This document shows, piece by piece, positions 46,019 to 58,770 of a stretch of DNA of 64,000 bases (positions are counted from its first letter, which is position 1; each line of letters starts with the position of its first letter). The DNA comes from Paraescarpia echinospica (taxonomy: Eukaryota > Annelida > Polychaeta > Sabellida > Siboglinidae): the NCBI GenBank assembly GCA_020002185.1, contig CM034539.1:26136032-26200031 (forward strand), written 5' to 3'. Made by a program: the position numbers and the translations under genes. Below the pieces are notes generated by a model. The model was given only the letters and a program-made list of their open reading frames with translations. It made no database searches and was not told where the DNA came from.

Positions 46019-46400
46019 AAACTTGATACGTCTTTGTAGCAGCACATTTGTACTTCCAGTGTATCATTGCAACATAACATACATATTACATACCGTGTGC
46101 CACATTTGAATGTTGTGCATGTAATATTTCCATGCAATCCATTTGCATATATAATGTAAAACTTCAACAGCCGTTTTCTTCATTTTCACTTTTTGATCCC
46201 TACCATGTTCAATGCTCCATAACTTTGCCAATTTTTGTAGCAGTCATTTTTTGAAACCGTGTAAAGCACCCTACCAAACCTTTACAAGGATGTAAGAAAA
46301 CAATGTTAACATTTTTCCGACTTATCACTCATTTGGTCAGCCGGGGTCACATATAGACGTATTAGTCCAACTTCAGGGCCACTTGGCCCATTTTTTTATG
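46019..46400. repeat. Dispersed repeat, copy 1 of a 370-bp pair
   Basis: About 370 bp that recurs in direct orientation at 60838-61203 (shared tttttgtagcagcacatttg, caacagccgttttcttcatt, atgttcaatgctccataact, ccgacttatcactca). It ends at ggcccatttttt in both. No coding sequence. Confidence 0.85.
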
Positions 46401-46689
46401 ATTGTTACAATGGCATTATTTAGAAGCCATACATAAATAGATCCCATATAATAGGTTGTGGGACAACAAACAATGGCAACAGTTTAATTATCGCCATGAA
46501 TGGATTCATACCGTGTATTTATTGTGGTTGCTTGGGCTTGTCTTGATCTTGGCCCAGTGGAGGGAGTGGAAGATTTTTTCATTGGTTACTTGTAGTCAGG
46601 AATGCTACTTCCGTCTCCTACAGGAGTGGCCCATTGAGTCGAGTTACGCGTTTGTTGTACACCTGAGCTGAACAGTTGGAAGTGAAGAA

Positions 46690-46800
46690 CTGTTGTCAAA
46701 GGCGCAGTGAAAACTTACAAGAGCATTGAACTTTCAGTCGAGACAACCCGGGTTCATATCCTGTGCTGCTGTACAATGAGGATGATGGAGACTTCCACTA
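46690..46800 (+). repeat. SINE head (tRNA-like)
   Basis: aaggcgcagtgaaaac, aagagcattgaactttcagt and a B box gggttcatatcctgtgctgc resemble the head of the SINE at 12588. The tail is absent here, but a tail of the same family lies at 47390-47525. Confidence 0.55.
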
Positions 46801-47389
46801 TGACTTGAAAAGAAGTCGCTACCATGGGAGCCACACATAGAATAATTATAGTTCAGTTTCTGTTGAAAGAAGAAATATCTTGTCTATTAAGTATTACGTA
46901 AGACATAAGCAGTAACATAAAATAAGATACATTGTCAGTGAAACAAACAAGATAGATTATTTTATTATAAGATGTATGTTCAAAGAATGTGGTGAGGTAA
47001 GCAGGTAAAAGTATTTTATGGTGTTTGGGTGTGGGTGAGGTCATTGTGGTTGATTGCATGTATACATGCAGGCATAACAGTTAATGTTTGTGCACGTGTT
47101 GTTGTAGTTATGAATGAAATTATTCTTAGCGTAGTTTAAAAAACCATGTAAACTGTGTGTATACAGTTCAGCTATCACACTAAGGGAAGTGTTGTTAATT
47201 GTGTTTGGTAAACTGTATTTAAGACATAGTTTTGCAAATGAATTATTTGTACCGTAAATGTGAATTTTGTGTTGGTTGCATGTATTGTGACTATGAATCA
47301 TTTCCAAAGTAAAAGGTGAGCAGGTAATTTGTTATGTATAAATTTATACAACAATTTTTATTCTTGAAGGGCTACAGACTTTGTGCTTT

Positions 47390-47525
47390 AATTGCAACTT
47401 GGCTGAATGCTTCCCAAATAGACGAGATGGTGTTCTATTGAACAGGTCTGTCAGGGAGTACATTGTAAAGCATTTTGACCTGTCCTAAGGACTGGATACT
47501 GTGCAGCGCTGTATAATATAAACTT
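47390..47525 (+). repeat. SINE body and tail
   Basis: ggctgaatgcttcccaaata, gatggtgttctattgaacag and ggactggatactgtgcagcg match the 3' half of the 12.6-12.9 kb SINE. Confidence 0.6.
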
Positions 47526-47863
47526 GCCGTTTTTGATGACTGAAAGGTTGATGGTCTCTGGCCTCTGAATCTGCAGTAATTTTGAATACTGGTGATGTAC
47601 ATGTTGTTTTGTTCGAGGGTCTTGTGGGGGTGACAGGGGATCTACTGAGCTCAAAGCTAGTTCTATAGGAATGTCACTTTGTACAGGGTTACGACACGTG
47701 ATTAATGGACATCTTTATTTTGACGGATCTATGGAAGTGTGTCTACTGTTAGGTCATTTACAGGGTTAGATGTAAGTATTCTGGTTCTGTATATTAATAA
47801 TAAGCTCACTTTGGATCATTGTATGTGCATCTCCAGTCAGGTGCTGAGGTTCACCTGCCTCTT

Positions 47864-48198
47864 CTTCTTCTCTGACTTTTCCCGTCATCTGGGGTCGTCC
47901 GTATGGCTGGTAATTTTCTTTCTCCATGTCGCCCTGTCCATCACCACATCTGCAGTCAGACCCACGATTTCCATGTCTCTTCTGCATGTGTCTTTCCATC
48001 TGTTCTTCGGTCGTCCTCTCCTTCTTCCTGGTATCTCTGCATTTAGCACTCTTCTCTCTATGTGCTCCTCTTCCCTTCTCATCACATGCCTATACCATTT
48101 CAGTCGTTTCTCTCTTATCTTTTTGGATGCTTGTGTCACTCTCGTTAATCCTTCAATATACTCATTTCGGATCCTATCTTTCTTTCTTACTCCACACA
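47864..48198 (-). mobile_element. 5'-truncated RTE-like retrotransposon insertion with 14-bp target duplication
   Basis: The minus strand encodes only the C-terminal RT-protein domain: EKRLKWYRHVMRREEEHIER, RRVLNAEIPGRRRGRPKNRW, KDTCRRDMEIVGL. It ends in a short gaagaag tail. The insertion is flanked by ttcacctgcctctt at 47850-47863 and again at 48199-48212, a 14-bp direct repeat. This is the mark of target-primed reverse transcription that ended early. Confidence 0.9.
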
Positions 48199-48784
48199 TT
48201 CACCTGCCTCTTTCTATCTTCATTTGCTTCCTTTGATCATTGGCTTCTCATCTACCAATTATTATTCTATTAAGAAAACACAAACAGTTATTTAGAATTG
48301 CTTACTTATAATATTATGTGTTTGTGATATATGTGCTGTTTTAGCTGTCAGAGAAACATGGGCAAGCCATTCTCCAGATGGCATGGTTTGGTGCTATGAG
48401 CTCGTATTTTTCGAAGAAGTCATTCCATTATTATGTTACACTAATTGGCGATAACAGAAATTAAATGGTTAGCGAGAACAATTTTAAGATAAAAATATGT
48501 TATTGGTGATAATTGTTGGCATTATAAGCATGACTACAAAATGTAATAAGGTCTGTCCTTGCGCTGTAAGTAGCTGGCTGTGTTTTCAAATCTAGCACTG
48601 TCATTTTGAAAACCTGGCCAATCACTGGCAAAAATGTCTGTGTTAAAAGTCATGATTTTAACATAATGGATGTAGTATTTTTACAGTAATTTGTGTTTCT
48701 GAATGACCGAAATAAATAACTTGACTATTGACTATCACTATGACTGTAACAGTCACTAGGCCCAGGGCAATATATCCTGACACC

Positions 48785-48961
48785 AAAAAAATATTAACTA
48801 CTCAGCTGTCCGAAAGCATAACTCATTATGTACTGTATATATTATATTTGGACACATAGAAATAGTAAGTGTCTGAAAACATATCACAGTACATAAAAAT
48901 AAAATCATTCATTTTGTAGATTATTCATTTTGTAGATTATTGGGGTGACTGAAAACACATA
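48785..48961. mobile_element. Dispersed relative of the SYNRG-intron minisatellite element, single unit
   Basis: Left flank aatattaactactcagctgt, then ccgaaagcat, one diverged unit (tatgtactg...tttggacacat), then gtgtctgaaaacatat, a 17-bp duplication (attcattttgtagatt) and gggtgactgaaaaca. The same order of landmarks flanks the 54-unit array at 8103-11238. Confidence 0.75.
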
Positions 48962-49810
48962 ATGTTAATATGGTAATTGAGTGCATAGAGATGCATGTAT
49001 ACCCTTACAATTGACTTGTGACCTGGAGGAAGGATTCCTGGCAGTATTTCTGAAGTAATATATTGTTTAACCATGAACATGTAACCACCTGTACGATAAG
49101 CCTAAATAAATGACTCGAGATAGTTCATAAGTGATACTAAATTATCAGTTATTGAATTAGATATTCTATGAACTAGGAGTGGTTGTATATATATAGATAG
49201 ATGTGTCAACAATGAACAAAGTTGAGCTGTGTTTGTCTAAGTATTATTGTGAAATGTAAGTCGTGAGCAAACACAGTCCTGGTACATTGTTGTAATACGG
49301 TCGTTGTCAGTGTCTTTCAAAGTGCTTAGTATGTCACCATTGTGTGGAGTGTTTGTTTGTCATGGAGATTTTTAGTTCAAATATAGATCTAATCTCTATC
49401 TGTGTGTTGTCAGGAATCACGATTTAATGACAACTGTGTGACATACGTATATATTACTGTACACCCACCAGTTTGTCAGTCATACAACTAGTATTTGCTA
49501 ATAATAATAAGTTAATGTCAACACTAAAATCCAAAATAAAAAAATTGTCAGTGGTGTTTACAATAGTTAATGAAAATACAAAACATCTATGATTATATGG
49601 ATAGAAAAATAAATATGGATTACTGTAGCTTAGACTGCTATATCAAACTGATCTAGAGATACTAATGATCTAGAGATACTAATGAATTCACATATGAATA
49701 ATTTTCTTTAAAATATAATATACCATTGGTAGTTAAATAAATAATGGGAATTAACTTATAATGCACAGAATTTGCTACATTTAATTTTCCACAAACTCCT
49801 TATAAGCACA
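48962..49810. other. No gene seen
   Basis: AT-rich sequence with no coding signal or recognised repeat on either strand. Confidence 0.45.
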
Positions 49811-49902
49811 TGTCTGGGTTGGTGATAGTATTTGTCTGGGTTGATGATAGTATTTGTCTAGGTTGATGATAGTATTTGTCTGGGTTGATGATAGTATTTG
49901 TC
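49811..49902. repeat. 22-bp minisatellite, about 4 copies
   Basis: gggttgatgatagtatttgtct repeated with one or two changes. Confidence 0.9.
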
Positions 49903-50459
49903 TGTTCCTGTGCAGAGCTGTTGTCATTTGAATTTTCTTGGACATAAGCAGGGTTTCTGCCAGAAAAAATAATTTCAGTACAGAGTTAGTCAATTTTTAG
50001 ACCGTAGAATTGGCAGGCAAAGCCTGCCACAGGTGGCATAGGTGGGCCCTCCCGCAGAAAAAATTGGATTTCTAGATGCTTAGAGAAGCGATTTCCCAGC
50101 ATTTTTATGTCCGAATCCCAGTTTACAAACGTGGTCTCCAATCAGCCTACCTTGTGATTCTTTTTAGTTATGATCTGTCCGGGCCTCCCGGCTCGGAGAT
50201 TTATGTATATATATATGTCATTCTCAGATGGTTTTTGTGATATTAGCACCTATGGTACTCTACAAATGTTAGACACTTAAAACAATTTTTTGTAAAAGTT
50301 AAGTACCGGTAAGCTGTATATATATCATGTTTCATGGTGCATTTATATAAAACACTTGTCGCATTTTCAATTTTTTTTTACTTTTGCTGAACAAGAAAGA
50401 TAAATGTAAGTCTGCCAGTGAAATACAAAATAAGAGTTGAAACCACCCTTCGTGAATCA

Positions 50460-50531
50460 ATTCATAGATCTCTCAGTTAAGTATACATTGAATCTATTCA
50501 TAGATCTCTCAGTTAAGTAGACATTGAATCT
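50460..50531. repeat. 36-bp direct duplication
   Basis: 50460-50495 and 50496-50531 differ at a single base (attcatagatctctcagtta start). Confidence 0.9.
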
Positions 50532-50869
50532 ATAAAATGGTAAAAGTTTACATGTGTTTTATTTGGCGTCAAGGCTTCGTCAGATATCAATTTTGATGGA
50601 AGGTGATATTTGATCACCCTTGGATCTGTACTTTGACCTCGATATATCAGCCAATCAGATGATAACACATCTGAAATCACCAGACTTGGCAACTGCAGCT
50701 TTGAATATCTATGTTTCTAATCACAAATGCACACAATATATGTTGTTGGCTGGCTCAGTGTTCATACCTAGACATGTGATACTGTATTCTGCAGGCCCTG
50801 TAACTTTCTTTGTAATCTGAGAGATTCATCAGCAGTTCAGCATTTTTCCCATGTTGTGTTTTCTCGGAT

Positions 50870-51075
50870 CTTGACATCGGAAGATTGGGGTGGGGATGCT
50901 GTTGGAGATTTTTTACAGGAACTTCAGCGGTTTAATACTTCTCCCTTGGTGTTGCGCTGTTTCGAAGATGGGGAAGGGGGCTGGTGCTGTTGGAGATTTT
51001 CAGAGAAAATCCAGGAGATGTGCCTGAAGACCAGGAAATACACCAAAAATCTGGGAGACTACCATATTTCACGGG
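50870..51075. repeat. Dispersed repeat (gctgttggagattttcag family), internally doubled
   Basis: gatgctgttggagatttttt at about 50895 and gtgctgttggagattttcag at about 50984, followed by ggagatgtgcctgaagacca and gggagactaccatattt. Related to 39065-39225. The 86-codon frame across it is a by-product. Confidence 0.6.
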
Positions 51076-51878
51076 AGAGTTGGTATAATGCTCTAAAAAT
51101 TTACTTTGCAAACTGAGGTATAGTGGTTGGATTTCACAACACTGATGAACAGCTAAAATATTCATGAGTCATTTTTATAGATTGTTAAATGCCATATTCA
51201 CTTATATGTACATTGCAGGTTACAATGAAAAACAACTAGACTATTTTTGTCAGTAATGAAAGTTGCAGTTCACTGGTATTGGTGAATGTATCTTTTATGA
51301 ACGTTCATATTTTTTGCCGAAACGATTATGAATTATAAGGCTACCCTTGTAATGTAATGACAACTTGTTATTTTGCCCCTAGTAACTAGCAGAAAACAGG
51401 TGCAGACTGTATTTAACAATTGTGGCAGTCTTGTCCCAGTATTTGATATCTGAATATAGCATGACAACATGTCACTGTTTTACAGTGCTCCATTGTTGGT
51501 GATAAGGTGTTTGGTGTCGGATAATCATTTGTTTGCACAGTGAGTTTTGAAGTACCATTTAAGATAAGTGTGTATCTGGTGTTAGTCAATTAGGCCTACT
51601 TGTTGGGGCATTGACAGACAACTTCAGATAAGACTGTCACCACGAAGATGTATCATCTTTTTATGACCATTCTTTGTGAGTTTAGATATGATCTAATTCA
51701 AAGGTCAATAAGGGGTTTTAAATTAGATTATAGCCTGTAGACTAAGAGTAAGAGCAAGATTGTATATAATGATAGGATGTGTAGAATTATAAATAAATAG
51801 CATCTAAGTAGTTATTATGTAAAATGTTACAAAATGGTGAGGTAGTGGTGGAGAGAAAGTGAAGGAACAGAAGGCAAC
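51076..51878. other. No gene seen
   Basis: AT-rich unique-looking sequence without a recognisable frame. Confidence 0.45.
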
Positions 51879-52170
51879 AAGGGGTCTGCATCTAGGAGGT
51901 CCATGCATCTATGGGAGTCTGCACCTAGGCGTCTGTGCATCTGTGGGGGTTTGCACCTAGGGGGTCCGTGCATCTATGGTGGTCTGTACCTAGGGGGTCC
52001 ATGCACCAATGTGGATCTGCACCTAGGGGGTCCATCCATCAACAAGGGTCTGCACCTAGGGGGTCCATCCATCAACTGGGGTCTGCACCTAGGGGGTTTG
52101 TGCATCAATGGGGTCTGCACCTAGCGGGTCTGTGCATCAATGTGGGTGTGCACCTAGGGGGGTCTATGGC
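51879..52170. repeat. 33-bp minisatellite, about 8.5 copies
   Basis: The unit gtctgcacctagggggtcca, then tgcatcaatggg, repeats with substitutions and one short unit. Because 33 is divisible by three, two frames stay open as 11-residue repeats (SAPRGSIHQQG and LHLGGPSINKG types). No coding flank was found. Confidence 0.92.
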
Positions 52171-55100
52171 ATGCCATGTCATAATAACTTTATAATACGA
52201 AGGTAATGTTGGTTTCAATCACATGGAGTAATTTCAATTTATTCCTGGTGTTCTACCCATCTCAGTGTCACTGTTAAACACTGACATGGCATTTTTATTC
52301 ACTTCCATAAGTAACTGTTTGTAGGCTCTGAAGAACATTGACACTAAAAGTGACCCAGAAGGTTAGCTTTAAATCATGATTGAATCATAGTAAGACAATT
52401 ATATTTTGGGTGTGAGCTTTGCGAGATAGCAAATTTTGCCTGCAGTTTGGTGAGATAGGAACTTTTTGGGAAGGATACCATGCTGTATAACAGAAGATAC
52501 TTTGAGTTGTTTAGCTTTACTATCGCAGTGTTTTTGGTCTACCATTGTGCTTGTGAATAAAAATACCTAAATAGGTTGCAAGCAGAGGCCAGAAAATAAT
52601 TTTTTTCCAACCTCTAGGAACTATGCTTTCGATGCTATTTCAATCACTTGTCTTGTCCAGGTGTGTGACTTCTGCATGTCTTTTCATTTCTGTTCTATTT
52701 ACACATAAACCTCAATGTTTGCAGTACCTCCAGATAAATAAGCTGATGAAATATTGTAAAGTTTGCAATGCTGAATAAATACTAACTTAAAAAAAAATAG
52801 GAAATGACTTATGTAATATGTTACCTTTCTGAATCCTTGTTTGCTCAGAAGGAGTGTGTACATGGGCCTGTATATACTAATCTATGAGCAAACAATTCCA
52901 AAATCACGAACAATTGAATCTGGAAGCAACTTACATGCTGATATTTAAAAAAATTAAATCAGTTAATTTTCAGATGTTTTCCTGATGATTAATTCTGATG
53001 ACTTATAATGAAATTCTGAACATTTAGTAACATTTTTGTTAATTATTCTTCTTAAGTTTGGACGTCAATTTGTGTATTCAGAGTGACTCATATGGGTGGA
53101 AGTGGTAATGTAGTGAAATGTCAATTTGGTCTGCATGATAGAACTGTTACAGTAGACTTGATTGGTTTTATATGGTCTACAACATGCCTTCAGTTCACCT
53201 TTTATGGAATGGGAGCCCTGGGGCAAAATAGGACAGCCAAGAGCTGGAACTGCTGTCAATTTGTCCTACCTATTGCTCTTGTGCATCCTTGCGTGAATGT
53301 CTACCCTACAGTCCCTGGGTACCAGTCAGTAGACAGTGACATGTTGCGATTGTAAGGGAACAAAAGCCACAGTGCAGTAACATTGGAGTTATTCAAAAGA
53401 AAAGTTGAAAAGAGGACAGACCACCACTATGATTCATCCAGTGTAATCCTGTTAAAGAGTCTTCTGTGCAGATTACTTACATCTTTACTCCTCATCACTT
53501 CAGTAGAGCACAGATTCACAGGTAAGAATGACACTTCTCCAACGCACTCTGTTGGTTGACTTGTTGTCTTCAGTTCTTTCCAGATGCTTCCATATTTCTT
53601 GACACCCTAGGCCTTGGATCTCCTCCAGCTGTTTGTGTCTACCAAGTTTTAATTTTCCGTGACGTCTTATTTGTCTATTTCAACAACAACAACCAAAATT
53701 ACAACACAGAATTTGCCAAATATAATTTTTTTTGGTTTCATATGAATGAGGAAGTATTATTTTAGACTTGGTTATCACTAGCCATTTGTGCAAAAGAATA
53801 TCAATTTGCGATGGCCAAAAAAACAATAGTTTTAGTCGTAAAAATATATCAATATTTACACACATTGCTGGTTCCACTCTAAAGCCTGTCTTGTAACATT
53901 TTGTAGTTTCCTTCCAGAGGATGTAAATGTGTGTAATCCATTGCCGTTGTGTGTGTAGATTGCACACATGTTAAGGGCAATTTTTAAAGCAATTTTGCAA
54001 CACGTTTGAGCAGGGTTGATGTTTTTTTGTATTCCTTCATTAATTATAGCTTTCAGATAATAGAAACTGACAATACTCTTGTGCCAGCACAGTTCTCAGT
54101 GGTTCTGATGGACAGGATAACACCAGGGTCATTGACTATGTGACTCCTATCAGTAAGTCAATTAAGACCTACTGCTCTAAATTATGTCATTGTAAGTACT
54201 TTGTGTCATGACCAGAGTGATTGTTGGAGTGTTGTGTGATAAATGGGTAGCTTATAGATTATGTTGAGTGTTCATGCACTGTATGTTATCATTAACAACA
54301 TGGATTTTCACTCTACAGTATAAAAGTTGATTGTTGATAATTACCAAACAAATTCTTAGTGACATGATATTTGGAACACAGTATGTTGACTGGAGATATG
54401 TCTAATAGGGTTCAGTCTGGCTAATTTACTGTCTGAATAGCAGAGACATTTAGAGAAATACCACATTGAATATTTGTAGTGCGAGAACGTTTTCAGCTAA
54501 ATATGCAATGTGTAATAATAATCTAATTAATTAATAATAATTTAATAGGAGTATGTACTTTCTAAAGTTGGCATAATTAACTTTGATCATTAAATCAGGT
54601 GACGTTTATGTTAAAGTTCCAGACCATTAGCATTTGTTATTAAAACTGAATGTGACAGGAATTTGTTTTAATGTTTTCATTCACCAAAACTAAGAAAAAG
54701 TGTACCAACAAACTAGCAGCATGTTGTAGTTAACGTTTGCAAAATCATTCTGAATATAGATGAGGGAGAGATTTAATTGAGAAAAGATTTTCCATCCAAG
54801 TATCCAAAAATTTGAGGATCTCCAACCTTTAACAAACATTCTAGAACTCGATCTCAAAGAATGAGCCCCAGCTCTGATTGTACAATCTAAACACATTTTT
54901 TGCTTGATTATATTTGTCGATACATGATTTTATGATAATATATAAATGAGTTGTGGATTTTAATTTTAATTAACCTATTGAAGTCAAATACCTGAAAATT
55001 GCTTTAATTGCAGAATTAATTTTTAGGTAGTGTACCAACAAATTTTTAGCAGATGTTGTCTATAAGACTCCACCAGTCAGGGCTTGTTTGTAGCATACCA

Positions 55101-56486
55101 AGGTAGATGATGACCCATTAATGAAAATAGAACCTCACCAGGTGGGTGGGCTAAGTTGGCACACACCGACCGGCAGATGGTACACCATAGGCCACAACTT
55201 GCTACTATTTAAAGCAACCTTTTCTGTTCTGTTACGTGGAATTATTTTCTCAAGCCAGGGGTAGCAATGGCATGAACGGGAAGTTCGCTGACTCAGCTAT
55301 ACTTTGACCCACTTGCTGTCTTCATCATTGAAATCAGACGGCGAGCTCATAAGGAAAACCCATCATTAAACTGAATCCGTCGTTAAATTGAAGGATCTTT
55401 TTACAAAATCCAAAAACGCCGCCATTGTATCACAGAGGACACTATTTCCGTGACACACCAGTGAAAGTGTCCCAGTGGCGCATCCTAGTTAGTGGTGATG
55501 GTTTCTATTTTTTACACGATCACTGTTACGGAGGAAAATTTATTTTAAAGAGCAAAGTTGGGCTTATCACTGAACTCATAAGAATCGTAGTGAGATGGAT
55601 CGCTGATGTGCAAGACCAGTTGCCAAACAGCAGTTCCAGGAACTATAAGTTACCTCAGCTACAGTTGGTCTTTACTATTAAAATGTTGGTGTTTACTATT
55701 AAAATGTTTTAATTTTGTACAGATTGCATGTTCTAATGGTGAAATACTCAAATTGTAAACCCAACAGCAGGATACTTATGTGTAATTTTGTTGGGCAAAC
55801 CTTATGTTTTGTTTCAACTTGTTATTCCAGTATTTAGAACATTATATTGATAAATGAGCAATAAATGAGGAAAGGATGTCTTTAAATTTCACAGGAAATT
55901 AACCTAAATAACACATTGTTTTTAGACACTACATATCTCTAAACGTACAATCAAGATTTTAAAAATGCTAATTAAAATGAAGCTCCAATAAGCCATAATA
56001 ATTCATTTTAGCCTTAAAATATTCCTGAATTTGTTTCTTGTAAAACGCCAAAATCCAAGATATTCAACAATAACTGATAGCTTACATAAAGCTTACTTGC
56101 TTAAAGAAATTCCATGCATACCAGCTCCTGACATTATGTACTTGTTTCTTTATTAGGACTATCAGTGTTGAACAGTGATGTTTGCTCTGATAGACCTTAA
56201 CAGTCGCCATGTCTGTTGTCAATATAATTGGTCTTTGTGGTTGAGTGATTCACAATCTGTGGGTGCATTTGCTTTATTGGGCACAGGTAAGAATAGAAAA
56301 TGTATTTTGAGTACTTTACCGGTATTTAGACCACACCTCGCCTTGGCGATAGTGCATTGTACTACTACTACTACAGTGTACTATAACTGTTTATATATGA
56401 AGGAATATAAATTAACAACTATTAATATAAAGACCTTTTATGATGTTAGCTATTAGTATTATCATGACAGCTTGACATTGTGTGAG
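52171..56486. other. 4.3 kb without a recognisable gene
   Basis: AT-rich sequence. The open frames at 53083-53355, 53556-53765, 54690-54896 (minus) and 55425-55712 show no family I know, no repeat-free codon pattern and no convincing splice pairs. aagccaggggtagca near 55253 resembles the unit of the 16.55 kb minisatellite. A shared TIR-like context was not found. Confidence 0.45.
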
Positions 56487-56494
56487 CATACCAT

Positions 56495-58153
56495 CAGTCC
56501 AGGGGTCAAGTACATTGCAATGTAATCTATTACTAATACTTTGTTTCCTTCCTATGACTATTACATGCTGAATTCTTCCTATTATTATTGCATTTGAAGC
56601 AATTACTATTACATTTTTCATCGGAACATTTTATGGTATAATACACTGTATGCATAAATACAATAAGTACAATTGTTTTACTCACTGTCTCAAGAAGTTA
56701 AACAAGACAGGTGAATAACAAATCTAACTAGCCATTTATTGATACCCATGCCCAAAGTATTTGAAATATTATTTGAGAATGTCAAGTACTTTCATTATCA
56801 TTATGAAGTATTATAAAGTATAACAAATTCATAAATATTTACAACAAAATATATCTATATCTACTAACTACATTGACTAAGGATAGACCATATATGTTCC
56901 ATTTTATATTTAAATACCATACTGGAATGAAAGACAAAAGCAATAGTCAGTGCCACATAACTAGGTGGATTATATTACAGTCAAATTAAACCACATTGCT
57001 CTACTGCTGCTTGGTGCTTGGTGGACAGTTCATTACTGGCTCAAGTACAAATACATCAGGATGTTTTTCACACCCACTGTAGGTTAGGATGAATTGTGTG
57101 CACCATAGTTGGCAACTTGGCACTTGGTAGAACTGGCTTCAAAGCAGTGAAAGCCCAGTTTAATCCCTTTAGACAAAAGAAGCAGTCCCACTGTACCAGT
57201 GTCTCTTGCTATGCAGAGCTGGGGTCGATTACGATTGTAATCATAATAATAATAATAAGATAACTTCTATAATATAATTGATTGTACTTTTTCTAAGGCA
57301 GTGTATTTGTAATTGTGTCTTATAATCATGTAATCAGACTCAATTACACATGATTACACCTAATATATTTTTTCAAACTGATTAAACATGTCAAAATACT
57401 TTTAATTCGGATAGGCCTACATCGCTACTTGTAATTTTTTTGATGATGGTGTTTTGAGTAATAAATGTACTGGATTATACGTATTTGTTTGTAGTTTGTG
57501 AATCGTGAATAATTAGTTACTAATGCTGATTATGCATGTGCATATATTAAATATGCCCTACATTATGTTATTCATCACCAAATTCACAGGTCAATCCATT
57601 ATGTACATACTGTCAGGTAGGTGCAAGTACAACACGGTGTACATTCTGCTTGCAACATATTTGATTACACACATGTATATTTGGTTAATATTGTACGACA
57701 TAAACTTAGCACATCATACATACTATAACAATTTACGAATGAAGACTGATAAAAAAGTAATCGTAATCGGAGAACTGTAATCGTAATCATAATTGTAATC
57801 GACTTTTCCCAAGGCAGTGTAATCGTAATCGTAATCATGTGTGTGTAATCGACCCCAGCTCTGTTGCTATGTAAACACTCATAAAACTCTAGGGTAAAAC
57901 TTCACCAGGGCCATGCTGAAGTTGACAAGGGGGAGCAACCATAAAACCTGGAGAAACTAGTGGAATCTACAACCTAATCAAATGGAATTGTTATGTAGTT
58001 GAAATCTGGTTTAAATGTTCAATAGTAATATAAAAGTAATAGGTCAATTATTATTACATTGCTTACTATTACATCAAGTTTTTGCTCAACCTATTACTAT
58101 TACTTCAATATTTGTAATCGTTACTATTACATATTATTAACACCCCAGGCCTG
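56495..58153. mobile_element. hAT-like element, host of a nested MITE
   Basis: The left end CAGTCCAGGGGTC and the right end (CACCCCAGGCCTG; inverse CAGGCCTGGGGTG) are imperfect TIRs. The flanks cataccat (56487-56494) and catactat (58154-58161) form an 8-bp target duplication with one mismatch, as in hAT. Both inner ends are rich in attactattac. The interior contains the complete 57214-57863 element with its own target duplication, so the native length is about 1.0 kb. No transposase frame. Confidence 0.72.
57214..57863. mobile_element. hAT MITE, 650 bp, with perfect 8-bp target duplication
   Basis: The TIR CAGAGCTGGGGTCGATTAC at the left is matched exactly in inverse at the right. The flanks ttgctatg (57206-57213 and 57864-57871) are identical. 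Subterminal regions are made of gtaatcgtaatc-like motifs. The 85-codon frame at 57523-57780 is hydrophobic AT-rich noise. It is nested inside the 56495-58153 element. Confidence 0.92.
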
Positions 58154-58164
58154 CATACTATACC

Positions 58165-58450
58165 ATAATGGTTAGAACACTGGACTTTCAATTAAGAGGG
58201 CCAAAGTTCAAATTATTTTATTAACTTAGCCAGGGCAATTTAATTCACTCCACATTGCCTTGGTTCATTCAGTTGTATAAATGTATATGTGGGTGTGAAT
58301 GAATACTTTTAAGCAGTAATTGTGGCATGACTGAATTCTTCTCTGAAGAGTTACATTGGGATTGAAAATTTGAAATGAACTGGTCTGCTACGGAATGGCA
58401 AGGATTAAGTAAGATGCTTTGATCTGTTAATACAGATTACCAGCACTTTG
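58165..58450 (+). repeat. Decayed SINE
   Basis: A-box-like tggttagaacactgg and B-box-like aagttcaaatt lie 30 bp apart. The body has gtgaatgaatacttttaagc, then agtaattgtggcatgactga, as in the 12.6 kb SINE. The tail is weak. It lies almost directly beside the target duplication of the hAT-like element. Confidence 0.6.
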
Positions 58451-58639
58451 GATTTCATCCTTGGACAGTATTGTACTCTAATGTATGTAACTGTGTGCTG
58501 GCTCAGTATTGTCCAATAGTTTTAAGATCTAAAGTTACAGGTCTGACTTCTAGAGCTTAATACTCCATTATTGATTAACAGAGAATAGTACATTTGATAT
58601 GTACATGCATTTGAAACTGCAAATTTTTCACATTTTGTC

Positions 58640-58770
58640 TATTATTCCAAAAATTCTTCAGTAACCTTTTCTCTGATTTTGCATAGGCATTTCACGTGGT
58701 AGTGCCACTATACACAAGAAATCTGTATTTGATGGAATCATTCTAAGGGCACCTCGGGGCCCCCTCAAAT
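58640..58770. repeat. Dispersed repeat, one unit of the 43.38 kb family
   Basis: ccttttctctgattttgcat, gccactatacacaagaaatc and gtatttgatggaatcattct match the units at 43380-43680. Confidence 0.8.

Noticed and set aside
47926..48273. Plus-strand 115-codon Ser/Phe/Leu-rich frame
   Set aside because: Antisense to the truncated RTE C-terminal domain.
53083..53355. 90-codon frame in the 52-56 kb stretch
   Set aside because: No family resemblance, no splice context that extends it, and typical length for chance in this sequence.
57523..57780. 85-codon hydrophobic frame
   Set aside because: Lies wholly inside a hAT MITE and results from AT-rich sequence.
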